DNA of 42,957 nt from an uncultured Bacillota bacterium (GCA_949283775.1 CASDTU010000036.1:1-42957); one strand, 5' to 3'; positions 33,353 through 42,874 are shown, counted from the first letter of the stretch. Made by a program: numbers and translations. The notes: generated by a model from the sequence alone, not told the origin.

Positions 33353-35188
33353 TTATTCAACCGTAACGCTCTTTGCAAGATTCCTCGGTTTATCCACGTC
33401 CAGCCCGCGGGCAACGCTGACATAATACGCGAGCAGCTGTAAAGGAATGACTGATAAACTTGCCGTATACAGTTTCTCCGTTTTCGGAATATAAACGGTA
33501 AACTGCGCTTTTTCTTCCACAAAATAGTTTCCCGCCGATGTCAAAGCCATCAAATAGGCGCCGCGGCTCTTTACCTCCACCATGTTGCTCAGCGTCTTCT
33601 CCAACAGACGATCCTGCGTCAATACGCTGACGACTAAGGTTCCGTCTTCCACCAAACTGATCGTACCGTGTTTCAACTCCCCCGCCGCATACGCCTCCGA
33701 ATGAATATAGCTGATCTCTTTCAGTTTTAAACTGCCTTCCATGCTCACGGCATAGTCGATCCCTCTGCCGATAAAAAAGATATCCTGATCGTTGGCGATC
33801 TTCGTCGCAAACTTTTGGATCGCCTCTTTGTTTTCCAAGACCGACGAAATTTTATCGGGAAGATTTTTCAGCTCCGCAATCAGTGTTTCATACCGCGACT
33901 CTTCTATAACCCCGCGCACAAAGGCAAACTGCATCGCGATGAGATAGCCGGCAATCAGTTGCGCGCTGTACGCCTTCGTCGTCGCGACCGCAATCTCGGG
34001 ACCCGCCTTCGTATAAAAGACCATGTCCGCTTCGCGCGCAATCGAAGAGCCTACCACGTTCACGATCGCAAGCGTTTTGGCGCCCTTGCTCTTTGCCTCC
34101 CGAAGCGCGGCCAGGCTGTCCGCCGTCTCTCCCGATTGGCTGATCACGACGACCAGCGTTTTCGGATTTATAATGGGATCGCGATACCGGAATTCCGACG
34201 CAAGCTCTACCCGTACGGGTATACGCGCAAGATCTTCGGTCACATACTGCATCACTACGCCGGCATGGTATGCCGACCCGCACGCCACGATCCAAATTTC
34301 CTCCGTGGAACGAATGATCTCATCCGACAGCCCCACCTGGGCAAGATCGATCTTGTCTGCTGCGGCAACATAATTGACGGTATCTTGCACAACTTTGGGC
34401 TGTTCATGAATCTCCTTCATCATGAAATGCTTAAAGCCGCTCTTTTCCGCCGCCTCTTCATCCCACGTAATGCGAACAGGCTGCTTTACTATTTCGTTTT
34501 TATCCAAATCATAAAAATCGACGCCGCCGCTTTTCAACCGCGCGATTTCCATGTTTCCGACATAGTATACGTCCCGCGTGTACTTTAAAATGGCAGGCAC
34601 GTCCGAAGCCAGAAAGGCTTCCCCCTTGCCGATGCCGAGGATCATGGGACTGTCCTTCCTTGCCACAAAAATCTCTTCCGGATAGTCCTTGAACATCACG
34701 GCAATGGCATAGGACCCGCGAACACGGAGCATGAAATTTACAAAAGCCTCCAGCGGATCCTTCCATTTTTTATAATAATAATCGAGAAGTTTTACGGCAA
34801 TTTCCGTATCCGTCTGCGAATAAAAGGAATATCCGCTCTTTAAAAGCTTTTGCTGTAAGTCCGTATAATTTTCGATGATCCCGTTATGAACGGCAAAGAT
34901 CGTCCGCTCATCGTTGAAATGCGGATGCGCGTTGATCTCCGAAGGCTCGCCGTGCGTGGCCCAGCGCGTATGACCGATGCCGCAGCAACCGGCTACGGAT
35001 CTTCCGTCGTCCGTCTTCGCTGCCAGATTTTTCAAACGTCCCTTCGACTTGATGACCGTGATCCTTCCCTCCGGACTGCGCACTGCAATCCCCGCAGAAT
35101 CGTAGCCGCGGTATTCCAGCTTCTCCAAACCTTGCAGCAAAATGGGCGCCGCTTGTTTTTTTCCGATATATCCAACTATCCCGCACAT
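33353..35188 (-). CDS. glmS: glutamine-fructose-6-phosphate aminotransferase (isomerizing)
   Basis: A 611-residue full-length enzyme. It has an N-terminal glutaminase domain with catalytic Cys2 (MCGIVGYIG) and HTRWATHGEPSEINAHP, then two SIS sugar-isomerase domains, and it ends DKPRNLAKSVTVE as in other GlmS proteins. It makes glucosamine-6-phosphate, the first step to UDP-GlcNAc. It starts 10 bases after glmM, with GGAG 6 bases before the ATG, so there is no room for the self-cleaving glmS ribozyme. Its place inside the polysaccharide operon suggests it feeds precursor to that pathway; whether another copy exists elsewhere cannot be seen. Confidence 0.97.
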   Translation of the reverse strand: MCGIVGYIGKKQAAPILLQGLEKLEYRGYDSAGIAVRSPEGRITVIKSKGRLKNLAAKTDDGRSVAGCCGIGHTRWATHGEPSEINAHPHFNDERTIFAVHNGIIENYTDLQQKLLKSGYSFYSQTDTEIAVKLLDYYYKKWKDPLEAFVNFMLRVRGSYAIAVMFKDYPEEIFVARKDSPMILGIGKGEAFLASDVPAILKYTRDVYYVGNMEIARLKSGGVDFYDLDKNEIVKQPVRITWDEEAAEKSGFKHFMMKEIHEQPKVVQDTVNYVAAADKIDLAQVGLSDEIIRSTEEIWIVACGSAYHAGVVMQYVTEDLARIPVRVELASEFRYRDPIINPKTLVVVISQSGETADSLAALREAKSKGAKTLAIVNVVGSSIAREADMVFYTKAGPEIAVATTKAYSAQLIAGYLIAMQFAFVRGVIEESRYETLIAELKNLPDKISSVLENKEAIQKFATKIANDQDIFFIGRGIDYAVSMEGSLKLKEISYIHSEAYAAGELKHGTISLVEDGTLVVSVLTQDRLLEKTLSNMVEVKSRGAYLMALTSAGNYFVEEKAQFTVYIPKTEKLYTASLSVIPLQLLAYYVSVARGLDVDKPRNLAKSVTVE

Positions 35189-35197
35189 GGCAAACTC

Positions 35198-36583
35198 CTA
35201 CTCTGTAAAACCTTTTTCCTGTATTTTCTTTACGACCAGCCCTGCAAGATCTTCGCAGATTTTTTTATCCTTCGCTTCTACCATAATGCGGATGACCGGT
35301 TCCGTTCCCGATTCCCGAACCAGAATTCTGCCGTCTTGTCCAAGCACTTTTTCTGCCTGCCGCACCGCTTCCTGCACGTCCGCATCTTCGCGGACTGTTT
35401 CTTTATCGGAAACTTTCACGTTTACGACTACTTGCGGATAAATCTTTACAGGCGCCGCAAGTTCCGAAAGCGTCGTTTTTTTCGCCATAATCACTTCCAT
35501 AACTTTTAAACTGGTCAATATGCCGTCGCCCGTCGTCGCATATTTGGAAAATATGATATGCCCCGATTGTTCGCCCCCGATACGGCAACCGTGCTGTTGC
35601 ATATATTCATAGACATATTTATCTCCGACTGCCGTCTTTGCATACTCGATACCGATTTCATCGAACGCTTTGTAGAGCCCTAAATTGCTCATAATCGTCG
35701 TAACGACCGTGTTTGTGAGAAGCTTTCCGCGCTCTTTCATATATCTTCCGTAAATATATAAAATCTTATCGCCGTCCACGACCTCCCCATTTTCGTCCAC
35801 ACAGAGGCACCGGTCCGCATCCCCGTCATACGCAAACCCTACGTCCAGCCCCTGTTCTTTGACCAAACGGCACAGCCCTTCGATATGCGTGGAACCTGCG
35901 TCTTTATTGACGTTAAAACCGTTCGGCTGCGCATTGATGACCGTTACCTTCGCTCCCAACGCTTCAAAAACGCTCTTGGCGATATTCCAAGCGCACCCGT
36001 TTGCGCAGTCTAAACCAACATTTTTCCCTTTAAAAGAATACATACCGAGTGAAATCAAATATCCGATGTATCTGTTCCTGCCCGATGCGTAATCGATGGT
36101 TTTCCCGATCTTTTCCCGCAGAGCATACGGGATCTCCTTTATCTCCTCGCCGAAAAGTTCCAATTTTCCGTCCAGATAATCTTCCACGAGCGAAATCGTC
36201 TTTTCGTCCATTTTTTCGCCGCTGTTGCTGATCAGCTTGATACCGTTGTCATAATAGGGATTATGGCTCGCCGAAATCATGATCCCGCAGTCAAAATCAT
36301 CCACCCGCGTCACATATGCGACCGAAGGCGTCGTCGTAACGTGCAGCATATAGGCGTCGGCACCCGATGCGACCAGCCCGGCGATCAGCGTGTATTCAAA
36401 CATATAGCTCGACCGCCGCGTATCTTTTCCGATCACGATCCTCGCCGGCGTATCGTCGCCCTTCCGGCGCTTTAATTCTCCGAAATAATACCCCAAAAAT
36501 CGCCCTACTTTATAAGCGTGTTCCGCCGTTAGCGTCTTGTTTGCCTCTCCGCGAAAACCGTCCGTTCCGAAATATCTTCCCAT
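35198..36583 (-). CDS. glmM: phosphoglucosamine mutase
   Basis: A 461-residue phosphohexomutase that converts glucosamine-6-phosphate to glucosamine-1-phosphate. Visible: GTDGFRGEAN at 6-15, the phosphoserine loop SASHNP at 104-109 (Ser106), the metal loop YDGDADR near 243, the sugar-specificity GGEQSGH motif near 336, and the C-terminal phosphate-binding RESGTEPVIRIMVE. GGAG lies 7 bases before ATG 36583. It is directly followed by glmS. The 94 bases before it hold a T-rich stretch with a near-duplicate GCTTTTT-AACTTTCTT unit. Confidence 0.95.
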   Translation of the reverse strand: MGRYFGTDGFRGEANKTLTAEHAYKVGRFLGYYFGELKRRKGDDTPARIVIGKDTRRSSYMFEYTLIAGLVASGADAYMLHVTTTPSVAYVTRVDDFDCGIMISASHNPYYDNGIKLISNSGEKMDEKTISLVEDYLDGKLELFGEEIKEIPYALREKIGKTIDYASGRNRYIGYLISLGMYSFKGKNVGLDCANGCAWNIAKSVFEALGAKVTVINAQPNGFNVNKDAGSTHIEGLCRLVKEQGLDVGFAYDGDADRCLCVDENGEVVDGDKILYIYGRYMKERGKLLTNTVVTTIMSNLGLYKAFDEIGIEYAKTAVGDKYVYEYMQQHGCRIGGEQSGHIIFSKYATTGDGILTSLKVMEVIMAKKTTLSELAAPVKIYPQVVVNVKVSDKETVREDADVQEAVRQAEKVLGQDGRILVRESGTEPVIRIMVEAKDKKICEDLAGLVVKKIQEKGFTE

Positions 36584-36677
36584 CTTTTTTCTCCATGTAT
36601 CTTTTTTAATTTTCTTTCGCTTTTTAACTTTCTTCTGCTTTTTTTTAACTTTCTTACGATCTCTTTTGAACGCAAAC

Positions 36678-37361
36678 TTACTTGTTCTCGGTTTTTACGA
36701 CAATATCGTTCGCTCGTTTATAGATACTGTTTGCAGGCACAAACCCGCGTACGCTCGACAGCGGATAGATGTTCGTATTGCGGCCGATGACCGTGCCGGG
36801 ATTTAAAACGCTGTTGCATCCCACTTCTACAAAATCCCCCACCATTGCGCCGAATTTTTTTAGGCCTGTTTTGATCCTTTCCGATTCAAACCGCACTTCC
36901 ACGAGCGATTTGTCCGACTTTACATTGGACGTTACCGCCCCCGCGCCCAAATGCGCGCGATATCCCAATATACTGTCCCCCACATAATTGAAATGCGGCA
37001 CCTGCACGTTGTCAAACAAAATGACGTTCTTCAACTCGACAGAATTTCCGACCACGCAGTTTTCCCCGACAAGAGCGCTTCCGCGGATAAACGCGCAGTG
37101 GCGCACTTCCGTCCCCGCACCAATGATGCAGGGCGCTACCAAATATGCCGTCGGCGCGATCTTCGCCGTCTTGTGCACATAGACCTGCGGAGAAATTTCC
37201 GTAAATCCCTCTTCGGCAAGAAGGGAGCCGCACGAAAGAATATACTCCTTGATTCCTCCCAGCGCCTCCCACGGATATGCGTAACGCGACAAAAAGTCCC
37301 CTGCTCTCGTATGTGTCAGATCATACAGATCCGAAATTTTTGCATCTTGCAAACTTGTCAT
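36678..37361 (-). CDS. left-handed beta-helix acetyltransferase, GlmU C-terminal-domain-like
   Basis: A 227-residue protein made largely of hexapeptide repeats (from about residue 65 to 210). It includes GSALVGENCVVGNSVELKN, a pattern matching the GlmU acetyltransferase core, and HLGAGAVTSNVK. It lacks the N-terminal uridylyltransferase domain and its GxGTRM motif. It probably acetylates an amino-sugar phosphate, plausibly glucosamine-1-phosphate given glmM and glmS next door, or the 4-amino sugar made by the downstream aminotransferase. The start is ATG 37361, with GGAGG 5-6 bases upstream; the frame is open further upstream but without a ribosome site. Confidence 0.82.
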   Translation of the reverse strand: MTSLQDAKISDLYDLTHTRAGDFLSRYAYPWEALGGIKEYILSCGSLLAEEGFTEISPQVYVHKTAKIAPTAYLVAPCIIGAGTEVRHCAFIRGSALVGENCVVGNSVELKNVILFDNVQVPHFNYVGDSILGYRAHLGAGAVTSNVKSDKSLVEVRFESERIKTGLKKFGAMVGDFVEVGCNSVLNPGTVIGRNTNIYPLSSVRGFVPANSIYKRANDIVVKTENK

Positions 37362-37524
37362 TTTTTCCTCCCGAAACATTTGCCGCTGTCTTTGCCGATC
37401 TTTGTAAACATATTCGCGCAAATTTGCAGCTCTTCTCACCCAAATTTTTTCTCTACTCTTTCCTCTCTTTCTGTACCCTTTCCTTAGGACTTTCTATCTT
37501 CCTTTTATCCGTTTTTACTCTTTT

Positions 37525-38964
37525 TTATTTCCGTTCTGTTTGCAGCGGCAACTCACTTGCCGTCCGAGCGGCCTTTCTCTTCTCGCTTTCGTAATCTTTT
37601 TCCGAAAGCGCAAACAGCATCGAATACACGAGTGTCGGGAAAACATGGAACAAATGATTGTCTGCCAGGCTCAAAAGACTCAGCGAGAGGATCACCAAAA
37701 AGACAAATATCCGCTCTTCCGTAACTTTCGTAAAAATCAGAGTCATACCCTGCGCCACATGAAAAAGATATGCCGCCGCTCCGGCGACTCCGCATGTAGC
37801 CAGCAATTGAACAAACGTGTTGTGATACATATCCGGAAAAATCCAATTTTCAACATTATACGACCAATCGGGAGCGATCGGCGTATAAAAACCGGAACCG
37901 AAAATCGGGGCCTGCAAAAAGTTCTTTATTCCGTTTTCCCAAATCTCTTTTCTTCCGGAATCGTCCAATCCCCTTTCAATGTAATATTGAATCACATCGC
38001 CAAACTTATTGGGGAACAACACAAACAGAACGGCAGTCAATAGAACCAATGCGTTGAACGTCCGCACGAAACGGGTATGCTTCCCTTTGACGCTCAGTAA
38101 GATCATACACACGAGCAAAATCCCGATCGCCGTGATCAAAGACGTCCGGCTCATCGTGCGAATGATACACAAAAATATTACAAATCCAAATATATAGTAA
38201 AAAACAGCGAAACGGCTTTTATACGACAAATAAAAACTTGCCGGCATGAACATCGCAAGCATTCCGCCTATGTTATTGCTCATTCCCCAGCCTAAAACCA
38301 GCTCCAATTTATCGTCCGGTTTATCAAAAAGAATCAGCTCCAAAAATTGGATCATGATCACAGCGCTCGCAAGCAATAAGATCCGAGCCACATACACGGC
38401 CGTCTTCTCGTTCCATTCGAGCGTGTTGTAAAAATAAATATAAAAATAGACAAAAGACAGAGCGATCCCGATGCCGAAGAATAAATTTCCGATCGTATAT
38501 CCGGAATAAAAAATACCGTTCAAAATGATGGTGCCGCCCAAAGCGAACAGCCCGAAACGTGCTTTCGTCTTTGTACGAAAAACATTGCCCGTCCCCTTAT
38601 ACGCGATCAGGCGGAAGAGCATGGCCGCAAACGCCGGCGCCAGCAGACTGCCCAAAATTGCCAGAACGTACGGGCGGTACAAAAAATCGGAATTATACGG
38701 CGGCTGCGGCGTATGTTTTTGACTGATCGCATATACCGCCAAAACGAGCGGCACGATCAGCGATTTCGTATCCCTGCAAAAAATCGTCGTATACACGACT
38801 ATAACGGCGGACACTGCATAAAACGGCAGTTCCGCTCCCGTAAACGAACACAGAACGACCAAACAAGCATAAAAAACAGGATAAAGCTCCCCTTCAAAAA
38901 ACTCCGTCGTCTTTCGTATCAGTACAGTTCTTTCGCGCAAATTCTCTATTTTTTCGTAAAGCAT
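37525..38964 (-). CDS. O-antigen ligase / Wzy-family membrane protein (first gene of the polysaccharide operon)
   Basis: A 479-residue membrane protein with about eleven to twelve hydrophobic spans. Its external loop ends in MYHNTFVQLLATCGVAGAAAYLFH (about 393-416), the conserved patch of the Wzy_C / O-antigen ligase family, preceded by GSGFYTPIAP. The N-terminus (~45 residues) and C-terminus are polar and cytoplasmic. It either polymerises repeat units or transfers the chain to a cell-wall acceptor. It is the second family member in the operon, besides 23538-24800. GAGGAG lies 4 bases before ATG 38964. The 163 bases after it are purine-rich on the transcribed strand and show no gene or clear promoter. 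Confidence 0.85.
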   Translation of the reverse strand: MLYEKIENLRERTVLIRKTTEFFEGELYPVFYACLVVLCSFTGAELPFYAVSAVIVVYTTIFCRDTKSLIVPLVLAVYAISQKHTPQPPYNSDFLYRPYVLAILGSLLAPAFAAMLFRLIAYKGTGNVFRTKTKARFGLFALGGTIILNGIFYSGYTIGNLFFGIGIALSFVYFYIYFYNTLEWNEKTAVYVARILLLASAVIMIQFLELILFDKPDDKLELVLGWGMSNNIGGMLAMFMPASFYLSYKSRFAVFYYIFGFVIFLCIIRTMSRTSLITAIGILLVCMILLSVKGKHTRFVRTFNALVLLTAVLFVLFPNKFGDVIQYYIERGLDDSGRKEIWENGIKNFLQAPIFGSGFYTPIAPDWSYNVENWIFPDMYHNTFVQLLATCGVAGAAAYLFHVAQGMTLIFTKVTEERIFVFLVILSLSLLSLADNHLFHVFPTLVYSMLFALSEKDYESEKRKAARTASELPLQTERK

Positions 38965-39321
38965 TAAACTCCTCGTTTATCCGCTCGGTTAACTTTTTAA
39001 ATTTACTTAATTTCTTATAACTTGTTTTCTTATAATATGCTTCAATTTCCTAAATCTTATTATAGCGAAAAGTAATTTAAAAGTCAATATTGAATGCTCA
39101 CTTAATAAAAACTTCTCTATATATTACGAAATCATCTTTTATTGTTGAAATAAATCATTTTCCATGCACGTATAACAAAATTTCATTTTGCTTTTTTCCC
39201 TTTTATTCTATAACGGGATAAGATATTTCATGTATATTTACAATCCAATCAGCAAAAATAAACTTGCGGCGTTACTTTCCATTCTGCGGCTTTATATTCC
39301 GCATCTTATTCCTGAAACTGT
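38965..39321. other. AT-rich divergent intergenic region
   Basis: These 357 bases separate the polysaccharide operon (minus) from the CmpB-like gene (plus). They are clearly more AT-rich than the flanks and hold the operon promoter at 39059-39087. For the plus-strand gene I see only a weak TTGCTT-N15-TATAAC (about 39188-39214). No riboswitch fold or small gene is evident. Confidence 0.5.
39059..39087 (-). promoter_or_regulatory. sigma-A promoter of the polysaccharide operon
   Basis: Read on the minus strand: TTGACT (39087-39082), 17-base spacer, TATAAT (39064-39059). The leader to ATG 38964 is about 88 bases. Confidence 0.88.
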
Positions 39322-39975
39322 ATGAACGATTCTTTTTTGTATTTCAATTTGATAAACAGACGGGGAAAACTTTCTTTTTGGCATCTGACCGTCCTGTTCC
39401 TCTTGATATCCTGGATCGGTTGGTGTATGGAAACCGTTTACTTTTGGTTCCGATGGGACTGTCTGGCGGACAGAGGCTTTTTGACCTTGCCGCTGTGCAC
39501 CATTTACGGCTTCACCGTCGCGGCCGTTTATCTCTGCGTCGGCACCCCCACGCGGGGCCGATTGCAGCCAATCTTTCGGCGTGCGGAAAAATTCTCACTT
39601 TTCCCGCGGGCATCGGCTCGGATCGGGCTTTTCCTCTTGTACTATATACTCGTTACCTTGCTACCGACGATAGCGGAATATCTGACCGCCTGGTTTTTCG
39701 ATACCTGTTTCGGGATACGGTTGTGGAACTATACCGCCTATGCGTACAATCTTTTCGGATACGTCTGTCTGAAAAAATCCCTCGTTTGGGGCGGGATCAT
39801 CACGTTTGCCATGGTCTTCGTCTGGCCCTTATTGGAAAGAGCCGTACGGCGCGTATCCCCCGCATTTTTAAAACAAATCTCCCTCTTTTTTATTGTTCTG
39901 CTCCTTGCCGACTTTTCCTTTAACCTACTGTATCTTCTCTGCACCGGCCGGCATTTTCTGCTCTGTTTTGTATGA
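39322..39975 (+). CDS. CmpB-like putative ABC transporter permease (membrane protein)
   Basis: A 217-residue protein with five to six hydrophobic spans. It has the motif pattern of the clostridial 'putative ABC transporter permease' (CmpB) family: SWIGWCMETVYFW near residues 30-42, a basic-to-GFLTLPLCTIYGF turn near 53-65, and RLWNYTAYAYNLFGYVCLKKSLVWG near 132-156, where the family usually has WDYS then NxxGxxCLxxSxxWG. No ATP-binding partner gene is nearby, so a transport role is doubtful. ATG 39322 is the first start after an in-frame stop, but its ribosome site is poor. The gene converges on the mannosidase gene. Confidence 0.8.
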   Translation: MNDSFLYFNLINRRGKLSFWHLTVLFLLISWIGWCMETVYFWFRWDCLADRGFLTLPLCTIYGFTVAAVYLCVGTPTRGRLQPIFRRAEKFSLFPRASARIGLFLLYYILVTLLPTIAEYLTAWFFDTCFGIRLWNYTAYAYNLFGYVCLKKSLVWGGIITFAMVFVWPLLERAVRRVSPAFLKQISLFFIVLLLADFSFNLLYLLCTGRHFLLCFV

Positions 39976-40016
39976 TCTTTCCGTAAAACTGCGTTCTATG
40001 ATTTGCGTAAAAAAAC

Positions 40017-40052
40017 GAGTAGGGCAGTCCGCATTTGCGGACTGCCCTACTC
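40017..40052. terminator. bidirectional terminator between convergent genes
   Basis: A perfect 17-bp stem (40017-40033 with 40036-40052) with two central bases. On the minus strand it is followed by a run of seven T, so it ends the mannosidase gene. On the plus strand it follows the CmpB-like gene by 41 bases. Confidence 0.9.
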
Positions 40053-40061
40053 CTTCGTTCC

Positions 40062-42800
40062 TTATTTTGAGAATTCGCCTGTTTTTACAGTCACGACGTC
40101 CTTTTTTGCGATCGTAACCGTCTCTTCTTCCTCTTTGCCGATCATCGTTTCCGTCCCCGTGCAGAGGCGCATCTTTACGGGCTTTCCGTCGATCCAAAGT
40201 TTTACGCTCTGGTCGCGCTCCGTCGGATTGTACAGGCGCACGATCCTGCCGTTCCCGTCTTCCGCGGCTTTGATCGAGGAAAGCACCGCGTCGCCCTCTA
40301 TCTTCAAAAGCTCGCCCCGCATTGTACGGGTCCCCTCGCCCGGGGCAATCGCCAAAACTTCCGCGCCGCGGTTAAACATAGAGGCGATACGGATCAGCTG
40401 CGCTTCGCTTCCCTTTGCAAATCCGATCCCTATGGAAAACTCGTGCATTCCGACTTCCGGATACGGATCGGGATCAAAAGACGCGCGCAGCAAAACGACC
40501 GAAAGTTCTCCTTTGTTCGCCCGATATCCGTACTTTGTATCCGTCGTCAAAAGAAGTGCGCTCTCTCCCGCGTCCGCGCAGGCAAAGCCGTTTGCGACCA
40601 CGTCGCCGTCCTCTTCCTTCCGCTCCAAAAGCCCGTACGGTATATCGTAACGATAGCGAAGTCCCTGTCCCAGTTTCAAGCGGTAATTCAATTGCGGGAT
40701 CATCTTTCCACCGCGCTCATAAAAATTGCATTCGCACTGTATTCGAAGGAAACGATCTCCCTTTGCAAGCGATACCGTATAATCCAGCACTGACTGCGAA
40801 AATTCTGCCTGCGCGCGGAAAGACTCTTTCAAGCCGCCTTTTTTGAGCGATCCTTCGATCATCCGTCCGCCCTGCAAAAGATCCGTTGTCTTGGAATAGT
40901 TTCCCGTCACCCAACCGGTCATTCCCTTACTGTTTTCCTCTTCGATAAAGCGGAAACAGCCCAAAGCCTCGCCAGTATACGTCTTTTTGCTCTCTTTATC
41001 CGTAAGGCTAACCAAAGCCGTCGTATTGCGGTCAAATTCCGCACGAATATACTCGTTTTCCAAAACGTAATCCGTTACATCTTCCCTGCGCTGGAAAATG
41101 GGCGGATATTCCACGGGCGTCATCTCGTTTTTGTCCGCTCGCAGCGCTATCACGGCATACCCGTAAGCGGCTACGTCGACGCTCACCAATGCGCGCCGCG
41201 CCCAATGCCCCCAATACGGCCAAGGCTCTGCGTCCAGAATTTCAAATTCGAGTTCTTTTCCGTCCGCATCGGTAAAGCGCAGGTGTTTTGTCAACCCTTC
41301 ATAATCCCAGATCGTAATCTCTGCCACCTGTTTTCCGCTCTCCGGTCCGTAATTATACACGAGGAAGAGCCGATTTTCCCCCTCCGCGCCGTTTCCCGCA
41401 CACAATGTGTTTCCGTATCCCACGCCCGCGCCGAAGGAAATCGAATCTTTCACATTCTGCTTTTTCTTAAACGCAGATGTATCGATCTCTTTTCCGAGCT
41501 TTATCAGCTGTTGGGTGCGTACCTGCGCCAAGCGGGCGTGCACTTCCTGTGCCTTGCCCATCTGATAATTCCGCGTCGCCTCTTTCCCCGAACCCGTAAT
41601 GATATCGTGGAAATGTCCGAAAAGATGCGCTCTCCACGCCTCTTCCAGCGATACAGGCGTTTCCCCCTCTTTCAGAAGAAGTGCTTGAAGCTGTTCGGTC
41701 TTGAAAAACTCTTCCCTGTTTTTGCGGTTTGCCGCCTTGAGCTTGGACTGCGTGGAATAACAGCCGCGGAACACGAAGTTCTGCTCTCCTTCCAACGTTT
41801 TAAGAGCGGGAGCAGCCTCTTCCACACTCTTAAAGAATTCATGATAGCTGCTGAATTTAAATGTCGGTGCAGCCGGCCACGTCTGCATATCTTTGAAAAG
41901 CTCGATGTCTTTTCTCGTTGCGCCGCCGCCGTGATCTCCCACGCCGTATACGCGCAGGATCTTTTTGATGCCGTATTCCTTCGCAAAGGCAGGAATATGG
42001 CGGAAATCATTGGGCTTTACGTCCCAATTATAACAGGTCGGTTCGCGGAAAACTAAAATTTTATCCCCGTTTTCCGCTTTCCAATGGTACAGCGCGGGCG
42101 CAATGTTTCCGCGGCAATGATACAGATATTTTACGCCGCTTTTTTGCAAGATCATAGGAATATTTGCATTGTGGCCGAACGTGTCCGGTTCAAAATCCAC
42201 GGTGAACGTATCTTCCCCGATTCCGAGCAGCTTTGTCAGATATTTTTTCGTATATAAAATATGTCTGGTCTGTTCTTCGCCGTTCGGCATATTTTTATCC
42301 AGCTCAACCCAATTTGTCGCCGTTACTTCCCAACGACCTTCCTTTACTCTTTTACGGATCTCTTTAAGCATTTCCGGATCGTATTCTTCGACGATCTTAT
42401 AGCAGGAAGCTTGTGACTGCGAAAAGGTAAAATCCGGATATTCACGCATCAGCTGCAACATGGTACGGAAGGTCGCGAGCGTGATATTGACCGTTTCGTC
42501 ATATCCCCACATCCAGTTCATGTCAATATGCGCGTGCGCAACGCAAAGCACCGTATAACTCTTGGACACTTCGCGAAGCGGTTCCAGCAGCTCTTCCGTC
42601 TTTTTCGCCGCGGCTTTGGTAATCGCCCCGTCCTTTTTAAACTCGCCGTACGCATAGTCCACAGCCTGTGATACGATTTGTTCATAACGATTTTCGCTCT
42701 CGCTGTTTAAAACTGCCGCGAAATCCAGCTGCGCGGCAATTCTTCGCCCATAATATGTCTGCGCTTTTTTTAATAGCTCATTGATCCCCTGGTAATTCAT
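40062..42800 (-). CDS. alpha-mannosidase, glycoside hydrolase family 38
   Basis: A 912-residue enzyme without signal peptide, so cytosolic. The GH38 catalytic domain shows HAHIDMNWMWG (zinc ligands His91 and Asp93), DFEPDTFGHN (202-211) with the nucleophile Asp206 (also a zinc ligand), GDHGGGATRKD near 300 and LFGHFHDIITGSG near 405. A central helical domain and a large C-terminal beta domain follow, as in bacterial GH38. It removes alpha-linked mannose from imported oligosaccharides with retention of configuration. No transporter or other glycosidase is in view. The start is ATG 42800, with GAGAGG 5 bases upstream and its own promoter. Confidence 0.95.
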   Translation of the reverse strand: MNYQGINELLKKAQTYYGRRIAAQLDFAAVLNSESENRYEQIVSQAVDYAYGEFKKDGAITKAAAKKTEELLEPLREVSKSYTVLCVAHAHIDMNWMWGYDETVNITLATFRTMLQLMREYPDFTFSQSQASCYKIVEEYDPEMLKEIRKRVKEGRWEVTATNWVELDKNMPNGEEQTRHILYTKKYLTKLLGIGEDTFTVDFEPDTFGHNANIPMILQKSGVKYLYHCRGNIAPALYHWKAENGDKILVFREPTCYNWDVKPNDFRHIPAFAKEYGIKKILRVYGVGDHGGGATRKDIELFKDMQTWPAAPTFKFSSYHEFFKSVEEAAPALKTLEGEQNFVFRGCYSTQSKLKAANRKNREEFFKTEQLQALLLKEGETPVSLEEAWRAHLFGHFHDIITGSGKEATRNYQMGKAQEVHARLAQVRTQQLIKLGKEIDTSAFKKKQNVKDSISFGAGVGYGNTLCAGNGAEGENRLFLVYNYGPESGKQVAEITIWDYEGLTKHLRFTDADGKELEFEILDAEPWPYWGHWARRALVSVDVAAYGYAVIALRADKNEMTPVEYPPIFQRREDVTDYVLENEYIRAEFDRNTTALVSLTDKESKKTYTGEALGCFRFIEEENSKGMTGWVTGNYSKTTDLLQGGRMIEGSLKKGGLKESFRAQAEFSQSVLDYTVSLAKGDRFLRIQCECNFYERGGKMIPQLNYRLKLGQGLRYRYDIPYGLLERKEEDGDVVANGFACADAGESALLLTTDTKYGYRANKGELSVVLLRASFDPDPYPEVGMHEFSIGIGFAKGSEAQLIRIASMFNRGAEVLAIAPGEGTRTMRGELLKIEGDAVLSSIKAAEDGNGRIVRLYNPTERDQSVKLWIDGKPVKMRLCTGTETMIGKEEEETVTIAKKDVVTVKTGEFSK

Positions 42801-42845
42801 TTTAACCTCTCAACCAAAACGGAAAAATTTTCCGCATTTTTTTGT

Positions 42846-42874
42846 ATCATATCACAGTTCATTCGGGTTGTCAA
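42846..42874 (-). promoter_or_regulatory. sigma-A promoter of the GH38 gene
   Basis: Read on the minus strand: TTGACA (42874-42869), 17-base spacer, TATGAT (42851-42846) preceded by TGA, an extended -10. Beyond it, 42915-42955 holds an imperfect GC hairpin, possibly the terminator of a gene outside the window. Confidence 0.85.

Noticed and set aside
33815..34588. Plus-strand 257-residue ORF opposite glmS
   Set aside because: Antisense to the SIS domains of an unmistakable glmS; no motif or ribosome site of its own.
35189..35197. glmS ribozyme/riboswitch
   Set aside because: Only 9 bases separate glmM and glmS, and no such fold was evident in the operon leader at 38965-39052.
36619..36655. 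T-rich direct repeat before glmM
   Set aside because: Two short GCTTTTT-AACTTTCTT units in low-complexity sequence, best explained by slippage; no function suggested.
36678..37361. Complete bifunctional GlmU
   Set aside because: The nucleotidyltransferase domain and its GxGTRM motif are absent; only the beta-helix acetyltransferase part is present.
39264..39923. Plus-strand 219-residue ORF overlapping the CmpB-like gene in another frame
   Set aside because: The frame at 39322-39975 has clear membrane spans and CmpB-like motifs; this one is Arg/Leu-rich without them.
41205..42056. Plus-strand 283-residue ORF opposite the GH38 gene
   Set aside because: Antisense to the conserved mannosidase domain; no supporting signal.
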